Positions 16,807 through 25,385 of a stretch of 64,000 nt of DNA are shown here, one piece after another (positions within the stretch are counted from its first letter, which is position 1; each line of letters opens with the position of its first letter). The translations under genes were made by a program, and so were the position numbers. The stretch lies in assembly GCA_963717945.1 (NCBI GenBank), contig CAVQXT010000003.1, positions 806,001-870,000 on the forward strand, given 5' to 3'. The stretch comes from FEN-299 sp963717945 (lineage in GTDB: Bacteria > Acidobacteriota > Vicinamibacteria > Vicinamibacterales > Fen-181). The notes beneath the pieces are model-generated. The model did not search any database, was not told where the DNA came from, and saw only the letters and a program-made list of their open reading frames with translations.

Positions 16807-17418
16807 TTACCTCCCGAGCACGAAGTCAACGACCGCGCCGCGCCCCGCCTCCACCGTCACCGGCTTCGGCTGCGCCTTGAGCTTCTCGTGCCAGACCGCG
16901 ACCACGTACTTGCCGGGCGGCACGTCGCGGATCTCGTAGTGCCCTTCGCGGTCGCTCACCGCGAAGTAGGGGTTCTGGAGCACCACGACGAACCCCTCCA
17001 TCTCGGGGTGGATGCGGCACAGCTGGGTGTAGGCGCACGGGAACTTGGTGCACTTCGAGAACACGTAGTCCTTCGACTGCCCCTCGGGCCAGGTGCCGAG
17101 GTTGTACTTCTCGTAGTCGGGCGAGAAGACGTTGTGGGGCGTCGGGTCGGAGTTCACGAACTTCACCGTCGTGCCGGCCATCACCGGCAGGACGTGGGGG
17201 ATGAACTGCATCTTTCTCTGGTCCATGGTCACCGGGCCGGCGGGCTTCCCGGCGGGCGCCTCCTGGAGATAGACGACCGCATCGGCGCTGGAGCTGAGGC
17301 CGGTGGCCTTCACGGTGCCGGAGATGTTCGACCCGGCTCCGGCGACCCGATCGCCGGACGAGAGGAACACCACGGCCGAGAGACCGACGACGACGGCGAA
17401 CAGGCGATAGCTGCGCAT
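16807..17418 (-). CDS. secreted cupredoxin-like protein
   Basis: A 203-residue exported protein (signal peptide to about residue 29). The central domain resembles a type-1 copper protein: ligands would be His95 (TPHNVFS), Cys134 and His137 (QLCRIHPEM) and Met140. Residues about 150-203 resemble a carboxypeptidase-regulatory-like beta-sandwich (GHYEIRDVPPGKYVVAVWH). It lies 37 bp after the cytochrome-porin and 3 bp before the flavoprotein start. A periplasmic one-electron carrier is the simplest role. Extra Cys residues at 123 and 128 are unusual for simple plastocyanins. Confidence 0.8.
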   Translation of the reverse strand: MRSYRLFAVVVGLSAVVFLSSGDRVAGAGSNISGTVKATGLSSSADAVVYLQEAPAGKPAGPVTMDQRKMQFIPHVLPVMAGTTVKFVNSDPTPHNVFSPDYEKYNLGTWPEGQSKDYVFSKCTKFPCAYTQLCRIHPEMEGFVVVLQNPYFAVSDREGHYEIRDVPPGKYVVAVWHEKLKAQPKPVTVEAGRGAVVDFVLGR

Positions 17419-17455
17419 GAGGGAACCTCCTCAACCAAGATAACGCCGTGCCCGG

Positions 17456-18871
17456 TCAGAAAGCGAAGCGAATGAGCGCGTTGAGCGAGTGATTCTCGCC
17501 CGTGCGCAGGTCCCGCTGGTACTCGACCATCGCCTTGACGTTGGCCCGGATGAGCGCGCTCAGGTTGAACACTCCCGACCGCAGGCTGGGGACGCTCGGG
17601 TCGCCCACCTTCACCGTCTCGTACCGCGCCGAGGCCATCAGCCACGGGTAGATGACGTAGTCGGCCTGGACAAACGCCGAGTCGTAGGTCGGCTGCCCCT
17701 GCCCGAGGAACGCGCCGCTGTCCGGGTTGAACTGCTGGATGGTGTCGGAACCGTGGACGTAGGCTCCGAACACGTTCAGGTCGCGAAAGTAGGCGCTGGC
17801 ATAGACGCCCGTGCGCAGGAAGTGCGCGTCCTGCAGGTTGACCGTGGAGTCGTCGAAGGGGACCGGGTAGTTGATCCCGCTGCCGTCGCCCCGGTAGACG
17901 AAGACGCCGACCCTCACCGAGTCGTCGCGCCAGTTCTCGGCCGGCGCCTCCCGGCCGCCCATGTCGCCGTCGAGCCCCATCCCGCCGAACTTGTAGTCGA
18001 GGCGCGCGTAGAAGTCCTTGCTGTTGTTCCCGTCGAACTGGCCGTTGGATCCGGGAGAGATGCCGTTGGCCACGCCCGCCACCCACAGCACCCGGTGGTT
18101 GATGATGCCGTAGCCCTCGATCCCGCGAACCCGGTCCGGCAGCGAGATGGGCTGCGGGCTGATGTCGCCGGCGAGGCCGACGCCGCCGCGCAGGCCGATC
18201 GGGTTGTAGGCGAACACCGAGTCGATGGCCGCGTCGGTCGAAATCCACATCTCCTGGAAGCCGTCCGCGAGGTTGGGCGCGAACTTCCCGATCCGGATGT
18301 GGATGAGATCCTCGCGCCCGAACGGCGAGTCGAACTGGAGCCGCGCGTGCTCGAGCTCGACGCTCGACGACCCGTCGGGGTTCTCGGCGAACGTCACCTC
18401 GCCCAAGTAAGAGATGTGGTCGCCCAGCGTGCCGGCGCCGAAGATGTTCGCTTCCTGCGGGAACTGGAAGTCGTTCTTGATGCTGGTCACCGTTCCGTCG
18501 GGGTTGAGCGTGGAGCTGTTGACCACCGCCATCTTGACGTTCACGGCCAGGGGGACGGCGCTCGCGATCTCGCCGGGCCAGACCGCCCTCGGCCACAGGC
18601 GTTTATAGGCCGGAGCGCCGAGACTGACCGGCTTCTCCTTGACCATGTCCTCGGTCTCGCCGGGCATCCGGTAGCCCTTCAGCCGGAAGGCTTCGCCGAA
18701 CGCGTTCAGCTTCGGGAACATCGTGTGGCACGTCTGGCAGCTGGTCTGGTATTTCCGGGCGAAGGCCGGCACGCCCTCGGCTGCCGCGGAACTCAACATG
18801 AGGGCGGCAATGGCGAGAACCGAACCCTGCCACCAGCTCTTGCGCTGGACTTCCGGGCGAACGCTCATCAT
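17456..18871 (-). CDS. monoheme cytochrome-porin (Cyc2-like architecture)
   Basis: A 471-residue exported protein (signal peptide to about residue 33) with one heme motif at the mature N-terminus, C45-QTCH-49, followed by FPKLNAFGEAFRLKGY. The remaining about 400 residues show alternating beta-strand patterns and end in a terminal Phe (ALIRFAF), as expected of an outer-membrane beta-barrel. A single N-terminal heme plus a barrel is the layout of fused cytochrome-porins such as Cyc2, which move electrons across the outer membrane. Direct homology to Cyc2 cannot be confirmed by eye. It is the first gene after a sigma-54-type promoter and heads the operon. GGAGGG precedes the ATG. Confidence 0.82.
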   Translation of the reverse strand: MMSVRPEVQRKSWWQGSVLAIAALMLSSAAAEGVPAFARKYQTSCQTCHTMFPKLNAFGEAFRLKGYRMPGETEDMVKEKPVSLGAPAYKRLWPRAVWPGEIASAVPLAVNVKMAVVNSSTLNPDGTVTSIKNDFQFPQEANIFGAGTLGDHISYLGEVTFAENPDGSSSVELEHARLQFDSPFGREDLIHIRIGKFAPNLADGFQEMWISTDAAIDSVFAYNPIGLRGGVGLAGDISPQPISLPDRVRGIEGYGIINHRVLWVAGVANGISPGSNGQFDGNNSKDFYARLDYKFGGMGLDGDMGGREAPAENWRDDSVRVGVFVYRGDGSGINYPVPFDDSTVNLQDAHFLRTGVYASAYFRDLNVFGAYVHGSDTIQQFNPDSGAFLGQGQPTYDSAFVQADYVIYPWLMASARYETVKVGDPSVPSLRSGVFNLSALIRANVKAMVEYQRDLRTGENHSLNALIRFAF

Positions 18872-18915
18872 GTGCCCTCCACGTCGATCGGCGACGGCGT
18901 CTCCGTGTTCTCCTT

Positions 18916-18932
18916 GGCAACAATCGCGCCGG
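18916..18932 (-). promoter_or_regulatory. candidate sigma-54 (-24/-12) promoter
   Basis: On the minus strand CCGGCGCGATTGTTGCC places GG and GC exactly 10 nt apart and keeps TTGC intact; against consensus TGGCACG-N4-TTGC there are two mismatches in the -24 box. It would start transcription about 33 nt before the cytochrome-porin gene. Two sigma-54 activator genes lie directly upstream, which supports the call. Confidence 0.6.
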
Positions 18933-19027
18933 CGCCGCGCGCCGCCCGTCGATCGGCAAACTGCCAGTGGGACATCGATCTAGAGGAAGACGGCGAGAAC
19001 GCCTGAGAGGTCAGCGATACGGCGGGG

Positions 19028-19070
19028 TTGTCAGAAAATCGGACAAGCGACGGACAACGGGTGTTGTGTC
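19028..19070. promoter_or_regulatory. candidate upstream activator site
   Basis: Two adjacent dyads share the half-site GACAA/TTGTC: TTGTC (19028-19032) with GACAA (19042-19046), and GGACAAC (19052-19058) with GTTGTGTC (19063-19070). They lie about 95-140 bp upstream of the candidate -24/-12 promoter, the usual distance for sigma-54 enhancer sites. The right end overlaps the stop codon of the adjacent activator gene. Confidence 0.4.
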
Positions 19071-20466
19071 AGTCGTTTGCGGGGCGTGTCCGAACGCCGG
19101 GCATGGCGGAGACCGCGTCCACTTCTTCCAGCTTTCTGTAGAGCGTGTCGCGCGAGATTCCCAGCAGTTGGGCCGCCTGTCGCTTGTTGCCGCGGGTCCG
19201 GCGCATCGCCTCCGCGATGGCCCACGCCTCGAGCTCATCGAGCCGGAGGGGCAGCACACCCGCCTCCTTCAGCCCGTTTCCGTCTGGCGATGGCCCCCGG
19301 CGCCGCAGCCAGCCGCGGACGTCGTCGACGCCAATCGTCCTGCGCCCGCCGGCGAGCGTGACGGCGACGCCTTCGACCAGGTTCTGCAGTTCGCGGACGT
19401 TCCCGGGAAACGATTGCTGCGCCATCAGATCGAGCGCGGTCCGGTCCACCCCGTCGATCGGGATGCCGCGCTCGCGCAGGCGCTGGATCGTGGCGTCGAC
19501 GAGCAGCGGGAGGTCGTCCATGCGCTCGCGAAGCGGGGGAAGGTCGATCACCAGGACCGAGAGCCGGAAGAACAGGTCCTGCCGCATCGCCCCCCCCTTC
19601 ATCGCGGCCAGCGTCCTGTTGCTGGCGGCGATGATGCGGGTGTTTACCCGGCGGCTCTCGAGCCCGCCGACGGGGCGGACTTCTCCGTCCTGGAGGACTC
19701 GCAACAACTTGGCTTGAGAATCGGCGGGCAGTTCGCCCACCTCGTCGAGGAAGAGCGTGCCGCCGTCGGCCGCCACGAAGAGGCCGGGGTGATCGGCGCC
19801 CGCCCCGGAGAACGCCCCGCGGCGGTGGCCGAAGAGCTCGCTCTCGAACAGGTCCCGCGGAAGGGCCGCGCAGTTGACCGGCACGAACGGCTTCGACGCG
19901 CGGCGGCCGTTGGCGTGGATGGCCCGCGCCAGCAGTTCCTTGCCGGTGCCGGTCTCGCCGACCAGCAGGACCGGGGTGTCGCTCCGTGCGGCCGCCATCG
20001 CGCGCTCCAGCGCGGGCCGCATGGAGGCCGAACGGCTGAGGATCCGGTCGAACCCGAACGTGTCGGCGACCAACTGGTGGAGCGCGGCGAGCCGGTCGCG
20101 CATGTCGGCCGCCTCGAGGATGCGCGCCACCTCCTTGCAGAGGACCTCGGGCACGTAGGGAACCGGCACGAAATCCTCCGCCCCGCGGCGCATCGCCTCG
20201 GTGGCGTCGGCGACGGTCGGCTGTTCGCAGAGCAGGAGGATGGAGACGTCTGGCCGGCGTTCGCGGGCGGCCTCGAGCAGGTCGAGCACGCGCTCCGCGA
20301 CGCTCTGAACCAGGATGAGCACGCGGATCGAAGGCCGGCGCACCAGCACCGTCAGGAGGTCGAGCGGCTTGGCGGCCGTGACCTCGAGGGGGTGGCTTGC
20401 CAGCAGGTCGCACAAGCCCGCCCGCAAATCACCGTCCGCGGCGGCGATGAGGATCCGCGCGTCCAC
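19069..20466 (-). CDS. sigma-54 activator with degenerate receiver domain
   Basis: A 465-residue NtrC-like activator. Residues 1-120 have the length and helix pattern of a receiver, but the phospho-acceptor position reads VLILVQS with no Asp, and the conserved Lys-Pro near residue 105 is VPVPY. The AAA+ domain (about 140-375) has Walker A GETGTGKE, the sigma-54 contact loop GAFSGA (variant of GAFTGA) and DEVGELP. The C-terminal Fis-type helix-turn-helix is NKRQAAQLLGISRDTLYRKL. The start is GTG 20466 with a weak ribosome site. It sits between the two-component pair and the cytochrome operon and is likely their phosphorylation-independent regulator. Confidence 0.93.
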   Translation of the reverse strand: MDARILIAAADGDLRAGLCDLLASHPLEVTAAKPLDLLTVLVRRPSIRVLILVQSVAERVLDLLEAARERRPDVSILLLCEQPTVADATEAMRRGAEDFVPVPYVPEVLCKEVARILEAADMRDRLAALHQLVADTFGFDRILSRSASMRPALERAMAAARSDTPVLLVGETGTGKELLARAIHANGRRASKPFVPVNCAALPRDLFESELFGHRRGAFSGAGADHPGLFVAADGGTLFLDEVGELPADSQAKLLRVLQDGEVRPVGGLESRRVNTRIIAASNRTLAAMKGGAMRQDLFFRLSVLVIDLPPLRERMDDLPLLVDATIQRLRERGIPIDGVDRTALDLMAQQSFPGNVRELQNLVEGVAVTLAGGRRTIGVDDVRGWLRRRGPSPDGNGLKEAGVLPLRLDELEAWAIAEAMRRTRGNKRQAAQLLGISRDTLYRKLEEVDAVSAMPGVRTRPAND

Positions 20467-20543
20467 CTCGGTGCCCGATCAAGTCCGAAAATTGAGGTCT
20501 GATCGATGGTAACACAGCGGACAACAGATGGGCTGGAGGGGCG

Positions 20544-20612
20544 GCGCACGGCTGAAGCCGTGCGCTATCCGGTCGTTCTTGCATCAGATAGCGCAGGGCT
20601 TCAGCCCTGCGC
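20544..20612. repeat. paired REP-like palindromes
   Basis: Two perfect palindromes with 10-bp arms: GCGCACGGCT around GA (20544-20565) and GCGCAGGGCT around TC (20591-20612). They are flanked internally by CTATC and GATAG, so the two units are inverted to each other, a BIME-like layout. Relatives occur at 48786-48902 and 55999-56020. The element separates two codirectional sigma-54 activator genes. Confidence 0.8.
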
Positions 20613-20651
20613 GGCGGCGCGGGCCGGAGGGTTGGCCGTAAGCCGACTCCT

Positions 20652-22007
20652 TCAGCTCCTCCACCCCATCTCCCTCAGCTTGCGGTAGAGGTTCCGCTCG
20701 CTGATGCCGAGTGTCTTCGCCGCCTGGCCGCGGTGGCCGTGGACGGCGTCGAGCACCCGGCGGATGTGACCGCGCTCGAGCTCTTCGAGCGTCGGCAGCG
20801 GGTCCGCCGAGGCGGGAGGCTGTTCCTCCGGCCGGCGCCTGATTGCGGCCACGAGGTGCTCGGGCCGCACTTCGTCGCCGTCGCACAGGACCAGCGCTGC
20901 CTCGATGGCGTGCTTCAGCTCGCGGACATTTCCCGGCCAGTCGTGGCCGCGCAGCATCTCGAGCGCCGCCTCGCCGATCCGCTTCCGCCGGTCGAACCGC
21001 TCGTTGAGCTGGGCGACGAAGTACCGGGCCAGCAGGTCCACGTCCCCGTTCCGCTCGCGAAGCGGCGGCAGGTGCAGCGAGATCGTGCTGAGCCGGTAGA
21101 AGAGGTCCTCCCGGAACAGCCCCTGCCTGACCATCGCGGGAAGGTCCCGGTTGGTGGCGGCGAGCAGCCGCACGTCCACGCGAATCTCCGCCGTCCCGCC
21201 CACGCGCCGGAAGGTGGACGTGTCGAGCACGCGCAGCAGCTTCACCTGCGTGGGCAGAGAGACTTCGCCGATCTCGTCGAGGAAGATCGTGCCGCCGTGC
21301 GCCACCTCGAACAGGCCGGACTTCGCGCGGTCGGCCCCGGTGAACGCCCCGCGCTCGTGGCCGAACAGCTCGCTCTGGAGCAGGCTCTCCTGCAGCGCCG
21401 CGCAGTCGACGACGACAAACGGCTTCTCGCGGCGCGGGCTGCGGGCGTGCACGAGCTTGGCGACGATCTCCTTGCCGGTCCCGGTCTCGCCTGTGATGAG
21501 CACGGCCGAGTCGGCCGCCGCCACGCGCCCGATGAGGTCGGCCAGGCGGCGGAACGCCGGGCTCTCGCCGACGAACACGCGGCCGAGATCGGGCGGCGTC
21601 AGACCCCGCTCGAGCAGCGTCGCGCGCCGGTTCAGCGAGTGGCGCTCCAGCGCCCGCTCGAGTCGCACCTCCAGCTCGTCGAGCGGGCATGGCTTGGAGA
21701 TGTAGTCGAACGCGCCGGCGCGGATCGCCTCGATGGCCGTGTCGATCGAGCCGTGGCCGGTGAGCATGATCACCTCGCTCGCGGGGCTCGCCGTGCGAAG
21801 GCGGTCGAGCACCTGCAGGCCGGTCATGTCCGGCAGGTTGAGGTCGAGCAGCACCACCTGGGGCTGCGTCTCGGCCACCGCGCGCAGCGCCTCGCCGCCC
21901 GACGCGGCGCCGCTCACGGTGAACCCCGCGCGCCCGAGCTCCATGGCCATCACGCCGCGGAACGCGTCGTCGTCGTCGACGAGCAGGATCGTCGGTCGCG
22001 GCTTCAC
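20652..22007 (-). CDS. NtrC-family sigma-54 response regulator
   Basis: A 451-residue response regulator. The receiver (1-120) is complete: acidic pocket DDDD (11-14), phospho-Asp55 in VVLLDLNLPD, and Lys in SKPCPLDE. The AAA+ domain has GETGTGKE, GAFTGA and DEIGEV; the C-terminal Fis-type helix-turn-helix reads QAAKTLGISERNLYRKL. I start it at GTG 22007, which overlaps the kinase stop (GTGA) and has AGGAGG upstream; the open frame continues to 23528 only as a shadow of the kinase gene. It is the cognate partner of the overlapping heme-type sensor kinase and probably activates the sigma-54 promoters in this window. Confidence 0.94.
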   Translation of the reverse strand: MKPRPTILLVDDDDAFRGVMAMELGRAGFTVSGAASGGEALRAVAETQPQVVLLDLNLPDMTGLQVLDRLRTASPASEVIMLTGHGSIDTAIEAIRAGAFDYISKPCPLDELEVRLERALERHSLNRRATLLERGLTPPDLGRVFVGESPAFRRLADLIGRVAAADSAVLITGETGTGKEIVAKLVHARSPRREKPFVVVDCAALQESLLQSELFGHERGAFTGADRAKSGLFEVAHGGTIFLDEIGEVSLPTQVKLLRVLDTSTFRRVGGTAEIRVDVRLLAATNRDLPAMVRQGLFREDLFYRLSTISLHLPPLRERNGDVDLLARYFVAQLNERFDRRKRIGEAALEMLRGHDWPGNVRELKHAIEAALVLCDGDEVRPEHLVAAIRRRPEEQPPASADPLPTLEELERGHIRRVLDAVHGHRGQAAKTLGISERNLYRKLREMGWRS

Positions 22008-23878
22008 GTCCTCGCCTCCTCCATCGGAGCGCCTGGCTCGAAGGCGGGCAGGGCGATTTCGAATGTCGACCCGGACCCGACCTCGCTCGCGACGGTGATG
22101 TCGCCGCCGCACGCCTTCACGAAGTTGAGCGAGAGGAACAGGCCGAGCCCCGTCCCCCCCTTCCGCATGCTGCAGAACGGCTCGAAGATCTGCTTCAGGT
22201 GCTCGGGCGGGATGCCGCAACCGTTGTCGCGGACCCGAACGCGCGCCGGGTCCCCGGCCTCGGCGGTGACCGTCACCGTTCCGCCGCGCCGGCAGGCCTG
22301 CACGGCGTTGATGAGCAGGTTGATGACGGCGTGCTGCAGCGACGCCTCGTCGGCGCGCACGCGCAGGCCCGGCGGCGCGCCTTCGACGGCCAGGGTGACG
22401 CCCGACGCCCGCGCCGTCGGCTCGACCAGGCGCGCCGAGGCGGAGACCACCGCGTCGAGTTCCACGATGTCGCCGGGCGACGACTGGCCGCGGGCCATCC
22501 GCAGGAAGTGCTGCGTGATGCCGCGGCACCGCAGGATCTGCTCGCGGGCGATCGCCGCGCTGTCGCCGATCCGGCCGGGCTGAGGGCCGCCGTCCTCCGG
22601 CGTCCGCACCTCGCGCAGGATCCCCTCCACGCACGTGAGGACGGTGGCGAGCGGCGTGTTCAGCTCGTGCGAGAAGCCGGAGGCGAGCAGGCCGAGCGAG
22701 GCGAGCTTGTGCGACTCGGCCATCGACGCCTCGGCGGCGCGCCGGTCCGAGATGTCGCGCCAGACCTCGACGACGTGGGCGATCCGGCCGTGCTCGTCGG
22801 CGATGGGGGAGGCGTGCACCTCTTCCCACCGCACGCGGCCGTCCGGCTCGGTGCGCTCGCAGAGCCGCACCTGCCGCTGCCCAGACTGCAGGCAGGCGAG
22901 CGTCGGGCACTGGCCGACCTGGCAGGCCCCGGAGGCGGCGTCGGCGCAGCAGCAGCCGACCAGCGCCTCGCGGCGGCCGCCCGTGCGCGCGAGAAACGCG
23001 TCGTTGGCGGCCACGACCGTGCGCGCCCCGTCGAGGACGACGATCCCGTCGTCGATGCTGTTGATGACCGTCTCGAGCCGCTCGCGCTGGTTGCGCACCT
23101 CGCCCACCAGGCCGGTGACCGAGTCGGCCATCGCGTTGAACTCGCGGGCGAGCCAGGAGATCGTGTCCGAGCCCTCGTCGGGCACCCGCCGCGCGAGATC
23201 CCCCGAGGCGATCTGGCGGGCCGTCGTCTCGAACCGCTGCAGCCGGCGCAGGATGACGAAGCGGACGAGGAAGGCGATCGCGCCGACCAGGACGAGCGTC
23301 GCCAGGCCGGTGCCGCCGACCATCCAAACCATGTCGCGGTCGATCGAGGCGCGCACGCTGCCGACGTTCCGGTCGAGGATCAGGATGCCGTTGATCCGGT
23401 GCGACGGGTCGTGGCATGGGTAGCAGGCAGGGCGGTTCCTGACGGGCACGACGGTCCTCAGCACCGTGCCGCCGCTCGTTTCCAGCACGCGGCTCGACCC
23501 GCGCTGCGCGGGGGGGTACTGGTGGCACGCCTGGCAGGTGGGGGAGCCGGGCCGGAGGTCGGCCGTTTGCGCCAGCGGCACGCTCGAGTAGCGTACGTGG
23601 CCGGTGCGGTCGAGGAGCACGACACGCTCGACGCTCGGCTGGCCGCCGAACGACTGGATCATCTGTGCGATGAGCGTCCGGTCGTTCTCGATCATCTGGT
23701 GCTCGAGCGCGACGCGGATGAGTTCCCCCTGCGCGAGGCTGGACTCGCGCGCCGTCTCCAGCAGGCTCTGGAAGTGGTGCCGCGAGTAGAAGAACGCCGA
23801 GGCGGCCAGCACCGAGGAAACGGCCACGGTGATGCCGACGGCCAGGCCGACGGTGGTCCGGGTGAGTCGAGCTTTCAT
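22004..23878 (-). CDS. sensor histidine kinase with two c-type heme motifs
   Basis: A 624-residue sensor kinase: TM1 (9-31), an extracytoplasmic domain (32-183) containing C115-QACH-119 and C152-YPCH-156, TM2 (184-206), HAMP (207-260), a PAS domain (about 265-380) with a dense Cys cluster (CCCADAASGACQVGQC, 309-324), phospho-acceptor His404 (FSHELNTPL), and an ATPase domain (N box near 516-528, DNGCGIP 551-557, GTGLGL). CxxCH motifs outside the membrane indicate covalent heme, so it likely senses redox state or a gas ligand. It is translationally coupled to the sigma-54 response regulator. The Cys-rich PAS could bind metal or act as a thiol switch, which is inference. Confidence 0.93.
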   Translation of the reverse strand: MKARLTRTTVGLAVGITVAVSSVLAASAFFYSRHHFQSLLETARESSLAQGELIRVALEHQMIENDRTLIAQMIQSFGGQPSVERVVLLDRTGHVRYSSVPLAQTADLRPGSPTCQACHQYPPAQRGSSRVLETSGGTVLRTVVPVRNRPACYPCHDPSHRINGILILDRNVGSVRASIDRDMVWMVGGTGLATLVLVGAIAFLVRFVILRRLQRFETTARQIASGDLARRVPDEGSDTISWLAREFNAMADSVTGLVGEVRNQRERLETVINSIDDGIVVLDGARTVVAANDAFLARTGGRREALVGCCCADAASGACQVGQCPTLACLQSGQRQVRLCERTEPDGRVRWEEVHASPIADEHGRIAHVVEVWRDISDRRAAEASMAESHKLASLGLLASGFSHELNTPLATVLTCVEGILREVRTPEDGGPQPGRIGDSAAIAREQILRCRGITQHFLRMARGQSSPGDIVELDAVVSASARLVEPTARASGVTLAVEGAPPGLRVRADEASLQHAVINLLINAVQACRRGGTVTVTAEAGDPARVRVRDNGCGIPPEHLKQIFEPFCSMRKGGTGLGLFLSLNFVKACGGDITVASEVGSGSTFEIALPAFEPGAPMEEART

Positions 23879-23960
23879 GCGTCAGGTGGTGTTCGGGAAC
23901 CCGGCGGCATCGTGACAGAACCTGACGCCTCGCGTCAAATTGGCAGGGGGCGGAGGGTAG

Positions 23961-24064
23961 CCAGTGGCCAGTGGCTAGTGGTCAGTGGTCAGTCATCCTG
24001 GCGCGGCACGTATGGCGTAAGGTGCAAGGCGCAAGGCGTGAGGCGTAAGGCGCCAGCCAGCCAG
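23961..24064. repeat. two short degenerate tandem repeats
   Basis: 23961-23995 repeats a 7-10 nt (AGTGGYCAGTGG-like) word about four times. 24014-24052 repeats a 9-10 nt word (AAGGCGTGAGGCGTAAGGCG) about four times, followed by a CCAG triplicate. The stretch fills the gap between two minus-strand genes and shows no coding signal. Confidence 0.7.
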
Positions 24065-24073
24065 TCGGAGGCG

Positions 24074-24412
24074 CTACCTCTTCCTGTGGTCTTCAAGAGG
24101 GCCGAACCGGGGATCGTATTCGTTCGGATCGGTCGGCCGGTCGGTCAATCCCAGCGTATTCTGCCGGGCCGGGGGATCGCCGACGAGGCCAGTGCGCTCG
24201 AGAGTCTTGAACACGGCCACCATGACGGGGAGGAAGACCACGGCGAAAGCGACGAGCGACAGGCGGTAGCCCCGGCTCACTCCCGGGGCCGGGAACGGGT
24301 CGAACGTCCAGTCCCCGTACGTGAGGTAGGCGACCACGGCGGCCGCCGTGAAACCTGCCACGGCTCCGATTGCGCCGGCGACGAGTCCGGCAATCACGCG
24401 GGAGGCATACAT
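24074..24412 (-). CDS. small membrane protein of unknown function
   Basis: A 112-residue protein with two hydrophobic helices (about 6-30 and 50-70) and a polar C-terminal tail rich in Asp, Pro and Arg (DRPTDPNEYDPRFGPLEDHRKR). AGGAGG lies 7 nt before the ATG, so the gene is well supported. No family was recognised. It is isolated, with repeats after it and a 185-bp gap without recognisable genes before the CPBP gene. Confidence 0.75.
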   Translation of the reverse strand: MYASRVIAGLVAGAIGAVAGFTAAAVVAYLTYGDWTFDPFPAPGVSRGYRLSLVAFAVVFLPVMVAVFKTLERTGLVGDPPARQNTLGLTDRPTDPNEYDPRFGPLEDHRKR

Positions 24413-24597
24413 CGAGAAACCTCCTGAGAGCGGAGGGCTGTATAGTAGCGGACGATCGCTGATGCTTCAACCAGCCGCCTCTCGCGGTCCGACCAGAGGG
24501 CGGTGACCACGATGTCACCCTCGGGATCGCGAAGGGCGACCGAGCCGGATGACGAGTGGCCGGGCAATAGACGACCGGCGCCACCTGTGAGGACATT

Positions 24598-25260
24598 ATG
24601 ACGATGACGCCTTCCGCTCGGCGTGGGCTCAGCGGACTGGAGTTTCTCGTGGGTGCCGCGATCGTGATTGGGCACAACGTCTATCGCGTGGTCCCCAATG
24701 AGGTGCCCATCCTCTTCGTGCTCGGTTGGCTCTCGATTCATTTCCGCGACGGAGGATGGAAGAACGTTGGGCTGACGCGTCCAAAATCGTGGGTTTGGAT
24801 CATCGTCATTGCGGCCGCCGCGGCGGCACTGCGCATCACGCTGGGCAGTTTCGTCATCGAGCCTCTGACGCAACAGTTCTGGCCGCCCATCAAGGCTCCG
24901 GCGGGAGCGACGGCCATCTCGGGCGATTGGAAGAACGCGCTGCTGGGTCTCGGACTCGTCTGGACCTTTGCGGCCTTCGGTGAAGAGATGGGCTATCGCG
25001 GGTACCTGCTCACGCGAGCCGCCGATCTCGGCCGGCGCGCGACCCTGGCCTACTGGCTTGGCATCATCGCCGTTTCGATTCTCTTCGGCTACGGCCATTA
25101 CTACAAGGGCCCGGCAGGCATCGTCGATTCCGGCATCGCGGGTTTGATCCTGGGCATTGCGTTCCTCGTCTCCGGCAAGAATCTGTGGACGTGCATCCTC
25201 GCTCATGGATTCATCGACACGGTCGCCGTGGCGGCGTACTTTTTCGGATGGGCCAACTAG
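24598..25260 (+). CDS. CPBP family intramembrane metalloprotease
   Basis: A 220-residue membrane protein with about six hydrophobic spans and the three CPBP (Abi) motifs: EExxxR as E129-E130-MGY-R134, FxxxH as F163-GYG-H167, and H203-GFI-D207 near the C-terminus. Members cleave or process peptides inside the membrane, and some mediate bacteriocin self-immunity. GAGGAC precedes the ATG by 5 nt; an in-frame ATG two codons later is an alternative. No bacteriocin gene is visible nearby, so the substrate is unknown. Confidence 0.9.
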   Translation: MTMTPSARRGLSGLEFLVGAAIVIGHNVYRVVPNEVPILFVLGWLSIHFRDGGWKNVGLTRPKSWVWIIVIAAAAAALRITLGSFVIEPLTQQFWPPIKAPAGATAISGDWKNALLGLGLVWTFAAFGEEMGYRGYLLTRAADLGRRATLAYWLGIIAVSILFGYGHYYKGPAGIVDSGIAGLILGIAFLVSGKNLWTCILAHGFIDTVAVAAYFFGWAN

Positions 25261-25385
25261 ACGCTGTGCCTCAAGGGGGGAGAGGCCGCGACCCGCCGTG
25301 CGGCAACGAGCGCGGGGACGACCATGAGAACCACACCGACGAGAGGCCAGGCGGCGGGCCCTGAGCCTCCAACCCCAGACCGCAC

